Position numbers and translations under genes: made by a program
Part shown: positions 1-11,959 of the stretch, piece after piece
Position numbering within the stretch: the stretch's first letter is position 1
Layout of the letters: every line of letters begins with the position of its first letter
The notes under the pieces: generated by a model
The model's database searches: none
The model's input: only the letters and a program-made list of their open reading frames with translations
What the model was told of the DNA's origin: nothing
NCBI RefSeq assembly: GCF_023065955.2
Contig: NW_026622763.1
Span: 79,527,299 to 79,591,298, forward strand
Reading direction: 5' to 3'
DNA: 64,000 nt
Source of the DNA: Ursus arctos
Taxonomy: Eukaryota; Chordata; Mammalia; Carnivora; Ursidae

Positions 1-184
1 ACCTGTGTTACACAGAATCAGTCAGACTTGAGGAGGCTGGAAATGTGAATCAGTATCAGAACTTCTCATATACACAAGCTCAGTGAACTGAAGAACAAGC
101 GAACGACCGTAACAAGTAATTAAATGAATGATGGACAAACTTTGGAGAGAAACGCGGAAATAAAAACAGCTTGAAAAGATGTTC

Positions 185-745
185 ACCTTTTGTTCCACAA
201 ATATGCACTGAGCACTCTTTATGCACTAAGCAAGATGCCAACAGCTGAGGAGACGATACTGAATGGAACAAATATGATCTTTACCCACAAGGGCCTCAGT
301 CTAGTGGGAGAAACACATTTTAATAAACCATTGCACAAATAAATGTGTAATTACAAGTTGTGTGAAACGCTAATTGGAAAAAGGAAAAGATTTGAGAGAC
401 CAAGGATAGAGAGTTGCTTATATATGTAGGTAACAGTCAAACAAGCATTTTAGAGGAAGGAGTGTTATGATGAGACTTCGGGGAAGAGATGGAGGTAGCA
501 ATGGAAGAGCAAGGAGTAGACCATTCTAGGTTGAGTGAGGGGAGCATGTGCTGAGATCTGAGGTAGCACAGAGTTTGGAAGGAGCCTAAAGAACCCGATC
601 GTGCAGTAAAGTAGGCAAGGGAAACAGATGTAAGATGAGGCTGGGGAGCAAGAGGCGGGCAAGAACTAAGGAGTCCAGAAGCTGAAGATCGAGGAAATTG
701 GAACAAAGAAGTGAGGAGCCAAGTCTTTCCTGGTCTCCATGAAAG
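185..745 (-). mobile_element. L2-type LINE relic, antisense
   Basis: Purine-rich text typical of an L2 3' region read backwards: a 'tgcactgagcact' lead, then a 'ctagtgggagaaacac' motif (reverse of the L2 'actagaatgtaagctcc' zone) near 290-315, then 'gagtagaccattctagg' and 'agcatgtgctgag' further along. Diverged and without intact frame. Family level is recognition from memory; it could be another ancient LINE or MIR composite. Confidence 0.45.
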
Positions 746-3492
746 TGGTGTAGTTCAGGCAGACCTCAGGGGGATTTTTCTTAATACTTTTTTTTTTTTT
801 TTTTGGAGAAGCTTCTTTAATATGGTAAGGAAAACAGACAGGTGAAGGAGAAGCGATGAGAATAATTTAAACCAAGAGTGCACATTTGAAGAAGAACCTA
901 TCAAGGACTTTTCTTGAGAAAATAGAAGGAATCTAGTTCGAAATGAAGAGGAGGTAAGGTAAGCAAGACAGTCTAGACCATCTGCTGAGTGACAGTGAAG
1001 CATAAAATATAGATTAGCAGTAGAAGATTCAGGAGAACACTAATGGTTCCATTGTTTTCTACCAAGAATATGTGGAAATGCACTTGGGTGAACGTTCCAT
1101 AGTGAAAACACAAAGCTGTTAGACACACAGCAAACATTCAGTAGCTTTCAGAATGGTTGATATCCTTTGGATATAGGGCTAAATGCCTCTTAAAGTATAT
1201 TCTTCCTTCTGTTCAAAAGGATGGATATTAGAAAAATAAAGGAATATTAGTCTCTTTATCATAAAGATATATGCTTCTAAGATTTCAGGTCAAATATCTA
1301 TACATACATATACATCACCATAAGACGTCTATGGTAGTATAATTAGGTGACTTTGAATGATTTTCTTCTTCTCTCCCCACTGCAATTAAAAAAATCTACC
1401 ACTCATTGGTTATTACTCAACTGTCAGCAAAACCGAAAATATTATCTATTTTTCTATCACTCTTCCAATGCTACATGTTAATTCCCTGGGGAGCTTTCAG
1501 CATCTTTTTTTCAACTTTCTTTTGCTAGCAGTATGCACAAGCTTCATGAAGGCACAGCTTTCTGCATCAGCTCATGACTTGGCACCATGCATTTTAGGGG
1601 AGAGCCTCCTCATCGGAAAAGAACTCTTCTTCCTGAGAATGAAGACTATCAGTTTCTCACACTCTTGTTACCCTTATGAGTTGTCCTGCTTGGAAGAGAG
1701 TTTACCCCAAGAAAGAAGGAATCAGACAAATGGATTCCCCAAAGATCCTTAATCATTTGAGGAGATGAGGGTAGGTTTGGAACACTTTCTATCTTGGATT
1801 TGTTTTTCAGCCTCACCCCCACAGAATTCATCTGTGTACATAGCTGCTAGCTTTATATTAACTTGTAAGTGGATTTACTAGTTTATTAATAATTTTAAAC
1901 TTAGGGAAGCTATTTAATCAAATATTTTATCAAATAATTTAGCATCATGTTAATCTCCTAATTTTCATTGTGTACAGCCTTTTTCAGGTATCAGAATCAC
2001 TGTGATTGAAAATACATTTATTTTTATCTCAATTAGAATTTTTAAAAACAATCTTATGTTTTAGGATATTTATGGCTTTCAGCCCTTACAAATCATGTAT
2101 CGTTCCCATGTTTCTGATGTTCTACATGGTTTTAATATTTGAGGAAATTGAAAGTCTTGAAATTTTTTCATTCCCAAATTTCAGTGAAATTTGGAAAATA
2201 AAATCTTAAATGTGAAATGAATATCATTTCTGTAGAAATTTTGCTAAAAATAATATGCTTCAGGGCAAAAAGTGTGAAATATAAGAGCAAAATTTAAGAG
2301 CCATTTCTTCTTCTTGAAGTGAGCAGAATATGAATAATGGCAGCTATTGTGAAATTTTACTTAGTGATCTAAGTATTCAACTATAAGAAATACATACTGT
2401 TTCATTGTGAATAGAAATTTTGGAAATCGAAACCAGAAATTTTTATTACACACATTTTGGGGTAGAAAATATATATTTTTAGAGACTGATGAGAATAGCC
2501 ATATGCCTTAACATTAAGGTCTGTGGTTTACAAAGCTAAAAGATTTAAAAGAAATGCGAAGGTTAATACAATAAGACTGTCCTCCACCATTTATAAAGAT
2601 CAGACTTGCCTACCGAGAACATTACCATCTGTAAAGATGGAGGAACCTCAGATGTCCTGGCTTAAAATATGTATATTTTCTGACATTTGGGTAGAATGAT
2701 ATAATTTCTTATGAGTGAACTTGATTCCTGACGTTGACTTAAATGCTAATTTAATTTTGGTACTGAGATAGCGAACCTTCCAAATTTCATGGTTGTTGAG
2801 TTATCCTGGGATTCAGATGAGTGATTGGGAATGAATAAGGGACTCCCTCTGAAGCCTGAGCAGTGATGGAGACATTAGATAAATTCCCAGTAGTTACAAG
2901 TCTAGAAAGAAAACCTCTTCAGCATAATCCATAGGAAAGCCTGAAACCCTCTTGCCTTATGGAATTTCCTGGTGGCCTTAGGGAGAGTATTAATGGAAAC
3001 TCTTTAGGCTTAACCTCGTTAAGAGACTGTTCGGCAGCCCTTGTTGTTTCTACTTTAAAGTCAGGAATTTTAAGTAGATTAGAATGAAGAACAGTGCAGT
3101 AGGCATAAAGTTAACATTATACTGTTAATAACGTTCAACTGAATTATTAATTTCCACCAGAAGTTGTTTTTGAAATAATCAGGATTAACGGGTAGGAATA
3201 AGGATTGTTTTCCCCTCTTTGCTTCTTTATCCAAAAAGTAATTCATTATAATTGAGAATACCTTATAAAAACAAAAAGGGAACGTAGCCATAAAAACTTG
3301 TTATATTAATGACTGATTGTGTTAATGTACTGTCGCTGTCTAATTCTGAATCCCAACAGGGAAGGTGAAGAAGAAAAAAATAATCAAAGGAACTTGTTCC
3401 CCTTCAAATTGTTGAGTTTGGGGCGCTCTTGAGAACCAGTGGGTTAGAGAACAGTGTTTGGGATGATTACCAGAAGTGGATAGAATCAAAAG
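746..3492. other. non-repetitive AT-rich sequence, no gene seen
   Basis: About 2.7 kb without a recognisable transposon body or convincing exon. The largest frame here (94 codons from 1468) has no domain-like composition. An imperfect 20-base inverted repeat lies at 2581-2645. Confidence 0.6.
788..804. repeat. poly-T tract (T17)
   Basis: Uninterrupted T run followed by 'ggagaagcttc'. No SINE body flanks it, so it is a free homopolymer or the remnant tail of a lost retroposon. Confidence 0.9.
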
Positions 3493-3711
3493 GTGCTGGT
3501 TTGGGGGGCACCTGGGGGGCACAGTCCTTAAGCATCTGCCTTCGGCTCGGTGTGATCCCATTGTTCTGGGATCGAGCCCCACATCAGGTTCTTCCGCTGG
3601 GAGCCTGCTTCTTTCTCTCCCACTCCCCCTGCTCGTGTTCCCCCTCTCGCTGGCTGTCTCTCTCTGTCAAATAAATAAAATCTAAAAAAAAAAAAAAAAA
3701 GTGCTGGTTTG
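3493..3711 (+). mobile_element. Can-SINE with target-site duplication
   Basis: SINE body 3504-3700 with tRNA-like head, 'gggatcgagcccc' B-box near 3570, CT-rich middle and a tail of 17 A. An 11-bp direct repeat GTGCTGGTTTG flanks it at 3493-3503 and 3701-3711, which marks retroposition by target-primed reverse transcription. The tail text 'ctcgctggctgtctctc' places it in the bear-like sub-family. Confidence 0.93.
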
Positions 3712-5242
3712 CTCCTTCTCTCCCCTCCCAGTGAAAGAGCCATTTGAAATAGCATACAGGCAGCATGGCCGGGGCACGGGAGCCGAGTGGCTGGCAGATG
3801 GTACCGCAGGCTGGAGAAACTGCTGGCAGATGGCAGGGACTATTTGAGCAACAAAGACACTTTTGGCTACCAATGCGAAGAGTTGGAAAGAAAGAACAAG
3901 GCAACTTCTCCACGTTGCCAGCTTGTATAGGGAAAAGGTGCTGGCAGAACGGAGACTGGTAAAAGTCGATTGTTAGCTGCAAGAAAAGTGCAGGGATGTT
4001 CCTCAGTTTCATAAAGCGTGCTCCCTGGGGAGTGAGCTTGAACCCGGTTTCATATGGAAGAGCCCTTTAGATCTAGATCATGGAAACCAGCTGTGCCGTT
4101 TGAATATCTGGACACACTCGTGCCCGTTTTTGTTACTGAAGATACCTGTTCAAATCTTTATTTATACAAGAGTGTAATTTATTCAAAACTTTATTTATAG
4201 GAAGTGTAATCCACTTTTCCTTTTTATAAGCTTTAAAAAAGATCTTTATGGGTGCCTCTGTTTCCGTGGTAAAATGGTCGGTTTACGTTGTAGGGATTAG
4301 GAGGGGTTCTTGACTGTCAGTTGAAGGAGCCCTTCGGCCGTGTTTGGAATGCTAAAATACTGCGTGGTGGAGGCTGGACTGGCTCACAGGACATGTGGAT
4401 TTAGAGCTTTATCAGTGAAAGGTGTACATAATTGTGTCCCTGAATTACTTTGAGGGCTGTAGTTGTTACCACGTGCATCACATTTGCTTTCGGGTGCCTC
4501 TGAAGCCATAGGTAACAAATAGGCATTTAGCTCCTAATGACTTCGTTGGGGCTGCTACAATTTTCCGCCTGTAGCTTTTTCACTTCTTGATACCTCATGT
4601 CTCCCTCACATACCTGTTGTTAGATGTTGTGTTTCCAGAATTAATTAATATAGATAACTTTTCTCCAAAAGCAGCTCTTGAAACTGAACTATAACTCGGT
4701 TATTCTAAAATAATTATTTGCGTATATCAAGAGCATATTAAAATACTGCAGGGGGTTTAAAATCAAATTTAAAATCGAAACCCATAACTAGAAATAGAAA
4801 AACCAGTTCTATATATATTCCTAATAACTATTTCTCCATACCTCACTGAAGTTTAAACTCTTAGTATCTCAATTATTCAGAAAACTGCTGGGATTCTGGA
4901 TGTAATTGGAAGTACTACTGAATTGAGATCAAAAGACATAAAAGTAAGATATATTCAAAATGATGTCACCCAGGATGCCTATGAGCCACCCAAAATACCG
5001 TCATAATGATTATTTAACTTTTGTGAAGCCTTCTCTTAGAGCTTTTAGGCTCAGCTTCCACTGTATTCCATCAGTTTTTGTGATATGATTTCTGTCTCTG
5101 GAATGCTGGCAGCATCTGATTGGAATTAGAGGGCCACACAAGGAAGCATGCGGGTATGAAGGCACAGAGAGAACTTAAGGGAGAACCCATAAGAACTATT
5201 CAGCAAAGAGTGAAATGATGGCTTCAAGAATTCAAGGGGGAG
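3712..5242. other. non-repetitive sequence, no gene seen
   Basis: No repeat family recognised. The block 4430-4640 has a less AT-biased, motif-rich look (for example 'ctcctaatgacttcg', 'gaattaattaat') and may be conserved, but I have no further support. Confidence 0.5.
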
Positions 5243-5369
5243 GGGTGCCTGGGTGGCTTAGTCGTTAAGCGTCTGCCTTTCGGCCCAGGGCCTGATCCCA
5301 GGGTCCTGGGATTGAGCCCCGCATCGGGCTCCCTGCTCTGCTGGGAGCCTACTTCTTCCTCTCCCACTT
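5243..5369 (+). mobile_element. Can-SINE, 3'-truncated
   Basis: Starts 'ggggtgcctgggtggctt' and keeps both A- and B-box-like regions ('gggattgagcccc'), but stops in the CT-rich part at 'cctctcccactta'. It has no A-tail and no clear target duplication. Truncation on the tail side is unlike normal SINE insertion and implies later deletion. Confidence 0.88.
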
Positions 5370-5689
5370 ACAAAAGGGTTGGCTTTTAATGTCCTCTCTT
5401 ACTTTATTAATCACTCAAGCTCTCCCTGCCACTCCAGGGTACAACTTATAAAAAAGAGGAAGAATTGGTATTGATTATTTCAAAGCCATGAAAAAAGGAA
5501 AGTAAGATCCAGAAAGCATACACTAATAGATGTTTGATTATCAAGCATTTTGGATCTTATTCCAAATTTACAGCTAGACTCTTTTGCATTTCAATGCCAG
5601 TTCCCTTTTCTGTGAAGTGAGAGGGTTTGTTCAGCCAGATAAAATCTGTAAGGTTTTTACTGTATCAAAGACTGATTTTTAGTTAAATT

Positions 5690-5925
5690 CAGGACTCTTG
5701 TCTTCCTGCAAGAAGAGGCTCTCATTAGGATATTCTCATCTGTTCTTGTACCAGAGCCCGACCTCCACATCCTCCCTTTTCCCCATTTATCACTCACTTC
5801 TTCTACCACTGTGATGTTTTAAGTCTTTGCATTCTTGGATGAGAGACATGGAGCCCGCCTTATTCATCACTGCATCCCCGCCTTCTAGCCAAATACTTGT
5901 TGACTGAATTAATGTAAACATTTCT
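5690..5925 (+). mobile_element. L2 LINE 3'-end relic
   Basis: Reads in the sense direction of the L2 3' end: 'cccatttatcactcacttc', then 'ttattcatcactgcatccc' and a close at 'aaatacttgttgactgaat'. That order matches the terminal L2 region (count/summary phrase, then 'aaatatttgttgaatgaatg' in the family). Confidence 0.65.
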
Positions 5926-6794
5926 AGCCATAACCTGATTCCCTGGGCTTCATTTTTCACTTGAGTTTCATCCTTCCATCACTTCCTGACACTGGTAAAG
6001 ATTCTTACCATGGCTTGCGACCATGACAAACCCTGCTTTTATAGTATGGCAGACATCAGGGTGTGGGAGAGCCCCTCACTCCCCTCATTCTCATGGTTAA
6101 TCATTAGGCATTAGGAGTTGGAATTTCAGTCTGTTGTCTCGTAGAAGCAAAGTTTAAAATTGCTGTTAGCTTTGGTGTTTTAATACAGATACGGTGTGAA
6201 TTGGACACATTTTTGTTTCCTGGCTAAGGAATCTAACTACTATTTATGACAAAATATTGTTTCTCTGGGAATATATATTCTGGGTCCCAAGTAACTAATT
6301 GGCAAAGGAACTCTTGTAAGACATCCCATTTGTAAGTTGAAGATGGCCTTTTGGCAGTAGGTATAGAAAGGCTCACTGGGATAAGTATGATGTTGACAGA
6401 CGTGAAGTTCATAGTGTCTCAAAGAGAACTTTTCAGCTTGTGATGGAGGAAGAGAGCATTCTCAAATCAGTCACTGGCTTTTCCTAGCTGTATGGATTGT
6501 CACATTAAGCAAAACCTTTCCAGAACATATCTACTAGGGGAGCAAAGTAAGTTGAATTTTGTAGAAATCGAATTTGAATAAGGGCTTCATTATTACAAAC
6601 TTTGCCAATCCTTACTGTTTACAGTTCAAAAGAAATTTTAAGTGGATTATTTTCATTTAAGCTGTCATCTGTGATTTGATTTTCCATGGGGTGCTTTTTT
6701 CATTTTGATAGTGCTTCACTGGGGAAATCTTTTGATAGCAAATAGACTGCTTCCTGTTCTATTTTTATATCTCAGCTTTTCTGTATCTGAAGTC

Positions 6795-7220
6795 ACGATC
6801 ATCTTTTCCCTGGATTATTATAGTGTATTCCAAAATCACTCCTGCCTGTCCATCCTTAAGGTCTAGCCCCATTTTAACTTTTTTAAATTAAAAAAAAAAA
6901 AATTTAAGACTATTTATTATAGAGAGTACACAGGGGAGGGACAGAGGGAGAGGCAGAGAGGGAGAATAGCATGTAGAATCCCAGCTGAGCTTGGAGCCCA
7001 GACATGGTTCTGTTTCAGGACCCTGAAACCATGACCTGAGCCAAAACCAAGAGTTGTACACTTAACCAACCAAGCCACCCAGGAGCTCCTATCCCCATTT
7101 TTAAGTGTAAACTCTCAGACAGGGTACATTGTCTGATTTGCTTACCACCATATCCCTGGTGCTTAGAACAGCATATGGCACGTGGTAGACACCTCAACTA
7201 CATAGGTGAGTGAATTGAGT
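6795..7220 (+). mobile_element. L2 LINE 3'-end relic split by a SINE
   Basis: Left half 'actcctgcctgtccatcctt' to 6879, right half from 7091 with 'aaactctcagacagggtac', 'accaccatatccctggtgc' and 'gaacagcatatggcacgtgg', the L2 terminal order. The two halves join if the SINE at 6880-7090 is removed, so the L2 is the older element. Confidence 0.7.
6880..7090 (-). mobile_element. Can-SINE, minus strand, inside L2
   Basis: Reverse-oriented SINE: 'aagactatttattat' tail side at left, GA-rich middle, 'gaccctgaaaccatgacctg' and the head 'gccacccaggagctcc' at right. Flanks share 'ccccatttt-aa', a probable target duplication. The copy is diverged, hence old. Confidence 0.88.
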
Positions 7221-7249
7221 GCTTTGTATATTAATTATATAGATCAAGA

Positions 7250-7417
7250 TTTCTCAGTCTTGACACTGGATGGGCCAGATAATTGTTCATGGTGGGGGAG
7301 ATGACCCGTGCATTAGAGGATGTGTGGCAGTTTTCTCTACCCACTTAGAGGCCCGTAGCACTCTCTCAGTATGATAATAAAAAAAGTGTCAGCAGACATT
7401 GCCACTGATTGAGAAAT
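7250..7417 (+). mobile_element. MER20-type hAT DNA transposon
   Basis: Non-autonomous hAT-Charlie element. The ends are inverted: TTTCTCAGTC near 7250 faces GATTGAGAAA at 7407-7416. Internal text 'gggccagataattgttcatg', 'gcattagaggatgtgtggc', 'ctctacccacttagaggcc' and 'cagacattgcca' follows the MER20 consensus order as I know it. Eutherian-wide age, so it predates carnivorans. Confidence 0.75.
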
Positions 7418-7426
7418 GCTAATATT

Positions 7427-9076
7427 GGCAGAAGAAGAATAAATTCTACTATTAGTATGTTAGAGTAGTGAGAGTCAAAAAGATACAGGGAATCCAGTTC
7501 CACCATTATAAGCTATATGAGCCCACACTTTTGTAGCTTAATATTTGAACCTTGGTTATAGTAAGAATTAAATGTCTCCAGATATCTTGACCAGCAAGAA
7601 GCCCTTGCTTTCTAGACAGATCCTGCCTATGGCCAGAGATCACCTTTCTATCTCCCAGGTTTTCCACTCATTCTTATCATGTACCTTGAGTGAGTGCTGG
7701 TGCCAATTCATTCATGATGTCCTGTGTGGCACAGAGGTGCTTCCAGATGCCTGATATTTCTAGGATTTTGCTACATTATTTTATTTTGCTCTGAATTGAT
7801 CAACCATTGCTTGTGGCCTTGGGAGGAAGAACAAATCCCAACATGTAGCATGGTGGAGTGCTAACAGTCAGATAGATCCAAGGGATCCAACCAGTTTATT
7901 TCCACCATTTTTTTAAGCTGTAGGACTCTGACCACTGTATGTTCTGATTGCTTATTCTCTGAGAGCTTTGGTTATGAATCATTGTGAAGGGTAAGTGAGG
8001 CTATGTAAGTGAAACACTAAGAGCTGGGCACATAGCTGGTGCTTAAAACATTGGAGCTCTTTTCACTCCCCTTTATTAAATCTCCAAAACCATTTGTGTA
8101 TTTGTATCCACATTTATATAAATCATCCATCCATCCATAAATAATACATGGATAATCGTGCAATAATTAATACATACATTCAAAAAAACATTTATTGATC
8201 ACCTGTTTAATAGGTGCTGGCACTGTTCTAGATGCTGGAAATGGAGCAATGAAAAAAAATAGTATAATCAACAGCAATCGTTAATAGTAATGAAGAGTTC
8301 AGATTATGTACTCTCCTGAATTGCATATAGAGTAAAAACAAAATTGAAAATCATTTTATGAAGAGTCAGTTCAGGAGTGTGGTCACTTGAACTATGTTTC
8401 TTTAAAAAAAGTTTGTCCTTGTCAAAACAATGTTGCCCCACCATGTGGTAAAGCACATGTTTATTTTTTGGAAACAGCAAATGCAACATATTGAAAGCCT
8501 TTACCTTTGACCTAAATGATTTCAAATATTTAACCCTGATAAACCACAGTAATGTAAGCATTAAGAAACAACTTTTCAGTTTGATCCTCTTTTCTGGTTT
8601 ATTGAACTTCTGCACGTCCTGAACACTCAAATTAGTGTTTGAGGTCTGCATTGGTGATGAAGTACGTTTCTGTACTATCTGGAAATATTTGTGTATCTTC
8701 CTAAGAATATCTGGATTGCATTGAATTTCCTCTCAGGGAGATGGGTGAAAATAACTTTTTGCAAAACATGACTGCATCATCCCTAAGCGCCATTACAACA
8801 TGCTTAATGGGCTGTAATAGTATTTTTATTATCTTATAACTTTGGCTCCCTTAACGTGTTTGAAGGTCTTTAAAATGCACCTTTGAGCATTGTTCCATGT
8901 GCTTTGTGTCCCCTGAATAAATATTATACCCCTATTGACTTTTTAATTTTGAAATTTGATAACAGCAATGAAAGAGAATTCCCTGACCATTTTATACATT
9001 TGCCACTTCATTTCACATAGCTTCTTTCAGTTTCCAGGGATGTATTTAGCAGACATTTGTCTGTTTTGAGTGGGTG
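7427..9076. other. mostly unassigned; short L2 relic near 8190-8260
   Basis: A short antisense L2 tail is visible ('atttattgatcacctg', 'actgttctagatgctgg'). The rest is unassigned. A 115-codon minus-strand frame at 8304-8651 shows no recognisable domain, and its residue order suggests chance. Confidence 0.5.
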
Positions 9077-9427
9077 TTATTTGGTTGTTAGGGGAAAAAA
9101 AAATCCAACCATTGCTCTGTTGATCTTGAATGACACATGAGGCAAATCAGAAGTGTTTGAGATATTGCAGCTGACCAATCTAGACACTATATCAAGCACG
9201 TATGAGAGGAGGGGCATCTTGGAGATGTGCATGTGAATGTGTCCTATAGAGACGAAATTGAGCCAGAAGGAATGAGCACTCTTGGAGAGAAACATTCGAA
9301 GTGCCATCTTGGTTAAAGCATGAACATTATGGAGAACATCTCCACACATTGCTCCCATCTGGGGTGGTGATAGGTTTATATGAATGGCTTCACATGGGTC
9401 CCTACCCAGATGAGTTTCGTGGCCCAC
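9077..9427 (-). other. 116-codon open frame in unrecognised sequence
   Basis: A minus-strand frame open for 351 bases in sequence that is more GC-balanced than its surroundings. The translation contains His/Met-rich stretches (GHIHMHISKM) but no domain I recognise. It has no splice context or poly-A signal that would make it a gene. It may be part of an ancient repeat. Listed as an open frame, not as a coding call. Confidence 0.25.
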
Positions 9428-9519
9428 CTGGGCTCTATGAATGCAAAGGGACTATGCTTAATTGTCAGTGCATCTGGCATATCTTGTTGGGAAAAGTTTA
9501 AATCAGACTATGTGAGCAT

Positions 9520-9720
9520 AATATGATTTATTGAACATTTACAAAGAGCCAAAATAGTGCTCAATGCTTTAAGAGCTTTATTTCATTTAACCTTCACAAT
9601 AATTTCACTAGGTTAATATTAGTGTTATTATTATCTTCATTTTATAAATGGTGGCGTTGAGAATTATAGGGATTATGTAATGTATACACAGTCTCTGTGT
9701 CAAGTCTGTATGTGTATAGG
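9520..9720 (-). mobile_element. MIR SINE relic, antisense
   Basis: Antisense MIR order: 'atttattgaacatttaca', 'catttaaccttcacaataa', 'attatcttcattttataaatgg', then 'gtctctgtgtcaagtctg'. The core 'cattttataaatgg' corresponds to the MIR 'cattttacagatgag' segment. Confidence 0.7.
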
Positions 9721-10564
9721 GATTAAATAATTTACACATAGTCTGGTACTGTGGTAGAATGATGCACAATATAATATATACGGTTTAAAGATTATCTACC
9801 ATCATGTTTTAGCCATAGAATTCTAAATCTAGAAAACCTCATCCAATCTCCAACCCCCCCCAACCAATATTTCAGCTGAGGAGGACTTTCTGAGTTTTCC
9901 TTCAAAATTCCCTGATCAAGTTCTGTTACTTCAACAACTTCATAGGAGGACTTTTGCTTTTATTGAATTTTATTTTAATATCACTTTATGATAAGTACCT
10001 TGGATTTAGGTTGTCAATGGAGCATACTAATTTGATAATTTAGAGCCGCTTCTTCTGTTAGTTGGGGTGCGTGGCTTGGCACAGGTGTGGAGTTGGGGCG
10101 ATCTGTTCAGACCCCGCATTTATGGCAGAGATCCCATGGCAATTGATGATTAAATGGGAAGAAGATGTGACTGGTGGTTGCCAGTCAGCACTTAAAACCC
10201 AACAACAACCACAACAAAATAAAATAAAAGCCAATAACAGAGAATCAGACTATGTATCTATTGACCTGCCATTCTACAAAACCTGAAAATCACCACTAGA
10301 AAGGCAAAAATGAGAAATTGTCTGTGTCCGACCCCTGTGAGACATAATTTTTAGGCTGCTGATGTTAATGTATTTTTTCCCTTTTTGAAGACTTTTGTTG
10401 CTAGCAATTACCTGCTTTTTACACTGATGAAATGTGATTTGTGAAAGGAAGGAACATTATATAATATGATTTGTGTGTAATCCATAGCACCGTTAGAGAA
10501 AAGTCTTTTTGGTCTCTGGTTAATTTTGATGTTTTTAAAACTTATGGGTGGAAACCACTTGGGG
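9721..10564. other. unassigned; A-rich-tailed unit near 10062-10235
   Basis: No known family. At 10190-10230 a CAACAACCACAACAAAATAA-like run follows a GC-richer stretch that begins near 10062, which resembles the tail of an old retroposed RNA, but I cannot name a source. Confidence 0.35.
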
Positions 10565-10690
10565 AAAATGCTAGAAGAGTCTCATTTTAAAATTCTGGGG
10601 TGAGGTCCAGAAGCATTCATTTGCTCCCGCTATCCCACCCAGGATATTTTGATATAAATGGTTCATAACCAGACTTTGACAAATGCCGAA
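10565..10690 (-). mobile_element. probable MER5-type hAT fragment
   Basis: Text 'attctggggtgaggtccaga', 'agcattcatttgctcc' and 'accagactttgacaaatg' parallels the second half of MER5 ('gggtggggcccagaa...ccacactttgagaa'). Diverged and incomplete; orientation is tentative. Confidence 0.4.
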
Positions 10691-11680
10691 TTATAGGTAG
10701 GATTATGCTTCTGATCTTCCCAAGATAAAGATTCTCCTAAACATCCTTCATGTAGAAAAGAAATATTTAGCTTATTAGGCCCTAGGTGATCTCTCTTTTT
10801 TGCCAAATATAAAATTGGAGCCGTACGACTGAATTTATTTGTCTTTAGAGAGCCTGTATTTAGGAATACCTAGAAACCTAAGGGAACAAAATATTCTGAT
10901 GACTTCTTTGATGCAGTATGAGATTTTCTTTTTAATGTAGACAGTTTTTTGTCAGCTGTGATTTTTATCCAGTCTTGTAACATTGGACTGAGACATGGAG
11001 GCGATTAACATTTTTATTTTCCAGGATCAAAGAATGCTGGAAATGGCTGGAGAAAACTGTCTGGGTTTTCGATCTCCTACCTTTACCTTCTTTGTGCTAC
11101 TTTTCCTTGCTTCTCAAGTGTTTTGGAGTTATGTTTTAAAGACAGAGGTGTAGAGTTTTTCATGTTTAGTTTATACTTAAATATCAAAATGCTTCTTTCT
11201 GCATAATGCCTGTAGAGGAATAAATAGCCAATCAGTTCCCTGTTTGCTGTCGTTTTAGCCATTGCTTCGTCTGGTGCTTTCTGTGGGGGCTACAGCTAAT
11301 GTGATGGTGGGATGCAGAAGCCCCTTGCGCCTAGTCCCCACATCCACCTGGGCACACTGGTAAAATGAGGCTTTTGTTTTCCATGGATAGCCCCGTTCTC
11401 TGGCTCTTTCCCAAGGCCCTCAAAATGAGTACTTTCACCAGGGTAGCAGAGAAAGGCCCTTTAGATCGAGAAGCAGGCAAGTAAACTTAAATATGCTGTC
11501 AGGCTCCAAGCCAAATAAAGTGCTAAGCATGACAATTAATTGGATAACTACCAAAATGCCTCTTACTGTAACTGTAATTCAGAATATCCCTGGCTGAAGT
11601 TTAAAAAAATGGTATTAATTAATTTGAATGTTTCTAGGGCACTCACCTAAATATCTGCACTGTTTGCTAGATTTTGGCAT
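10691..11680. other. non-repetitive sequence, possibly partly conserved
   Basis: No transposon recognised. The part 11220-11480 is GC-richer than its surroundings, with 'gggatgcagaagccccttgc' and 'cttgcgcctagtcccc'. No exon structure can be supported. Confidence 0.4.
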
Positions 11681-11684
11681 TGCA

Positions 11685-11830
11685 GGCAAGAGGGGCTGAT
11701 CTATAGCGAGAACTCTAGCTGGCGCTGGAGATTTAATCCTCACAACAAGCAAGGCGTTAGGTAGCCATGTCTTCGCCTCACAGATGAGAAAAGGGAAAGT
11801 CACACACCCAGTCTGTTTATAATCCAAAAC
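11685..11830 (-). mobile_element. MIR SINE relic, antisense
   Basis: Antisense MIR signature: 'tttaatcctcacaacaagc', 'cctcacagatgagaaaaggg', 'aagtcacacacccagtctg'. These are the 'cctcacaacaac', 'acagatgaggaaac' and 'gtcacacagc' landmarks of the family. Confidence 0.8.
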
Positions 11831-11959
11831 CTACGAATTTCTCATTACTTAAACCACCTCTGAGTGAGTCAGAGTGATGATATCCCTGATGGAGCTATGA
11901 TTTCTACCTTGAGCGTTTGTATTCCAGTAAAGGGAGAGAAGCCATGCCCACAAATCATG

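Noticed and set aside
2581..2645. Imperfect inverted repeat resembling a small mariner-type element
   Set aside because: Arms match only in part (CCTCCA...TTTATAAAGAT against CCTCCA-TCTTTACAGAT) and no known end sequence is present.
4240..4380. 'gggtgcctctg' start suggesting another Can-SINE
   Set aside because: No A-box continuation, no B-box and no A-tail follow.
8304..8651. 115-codon minus frame
   Set aside because: Translation is Lys/Phe/Leu-rich and domainless in AT-rich sequence; no gene context.
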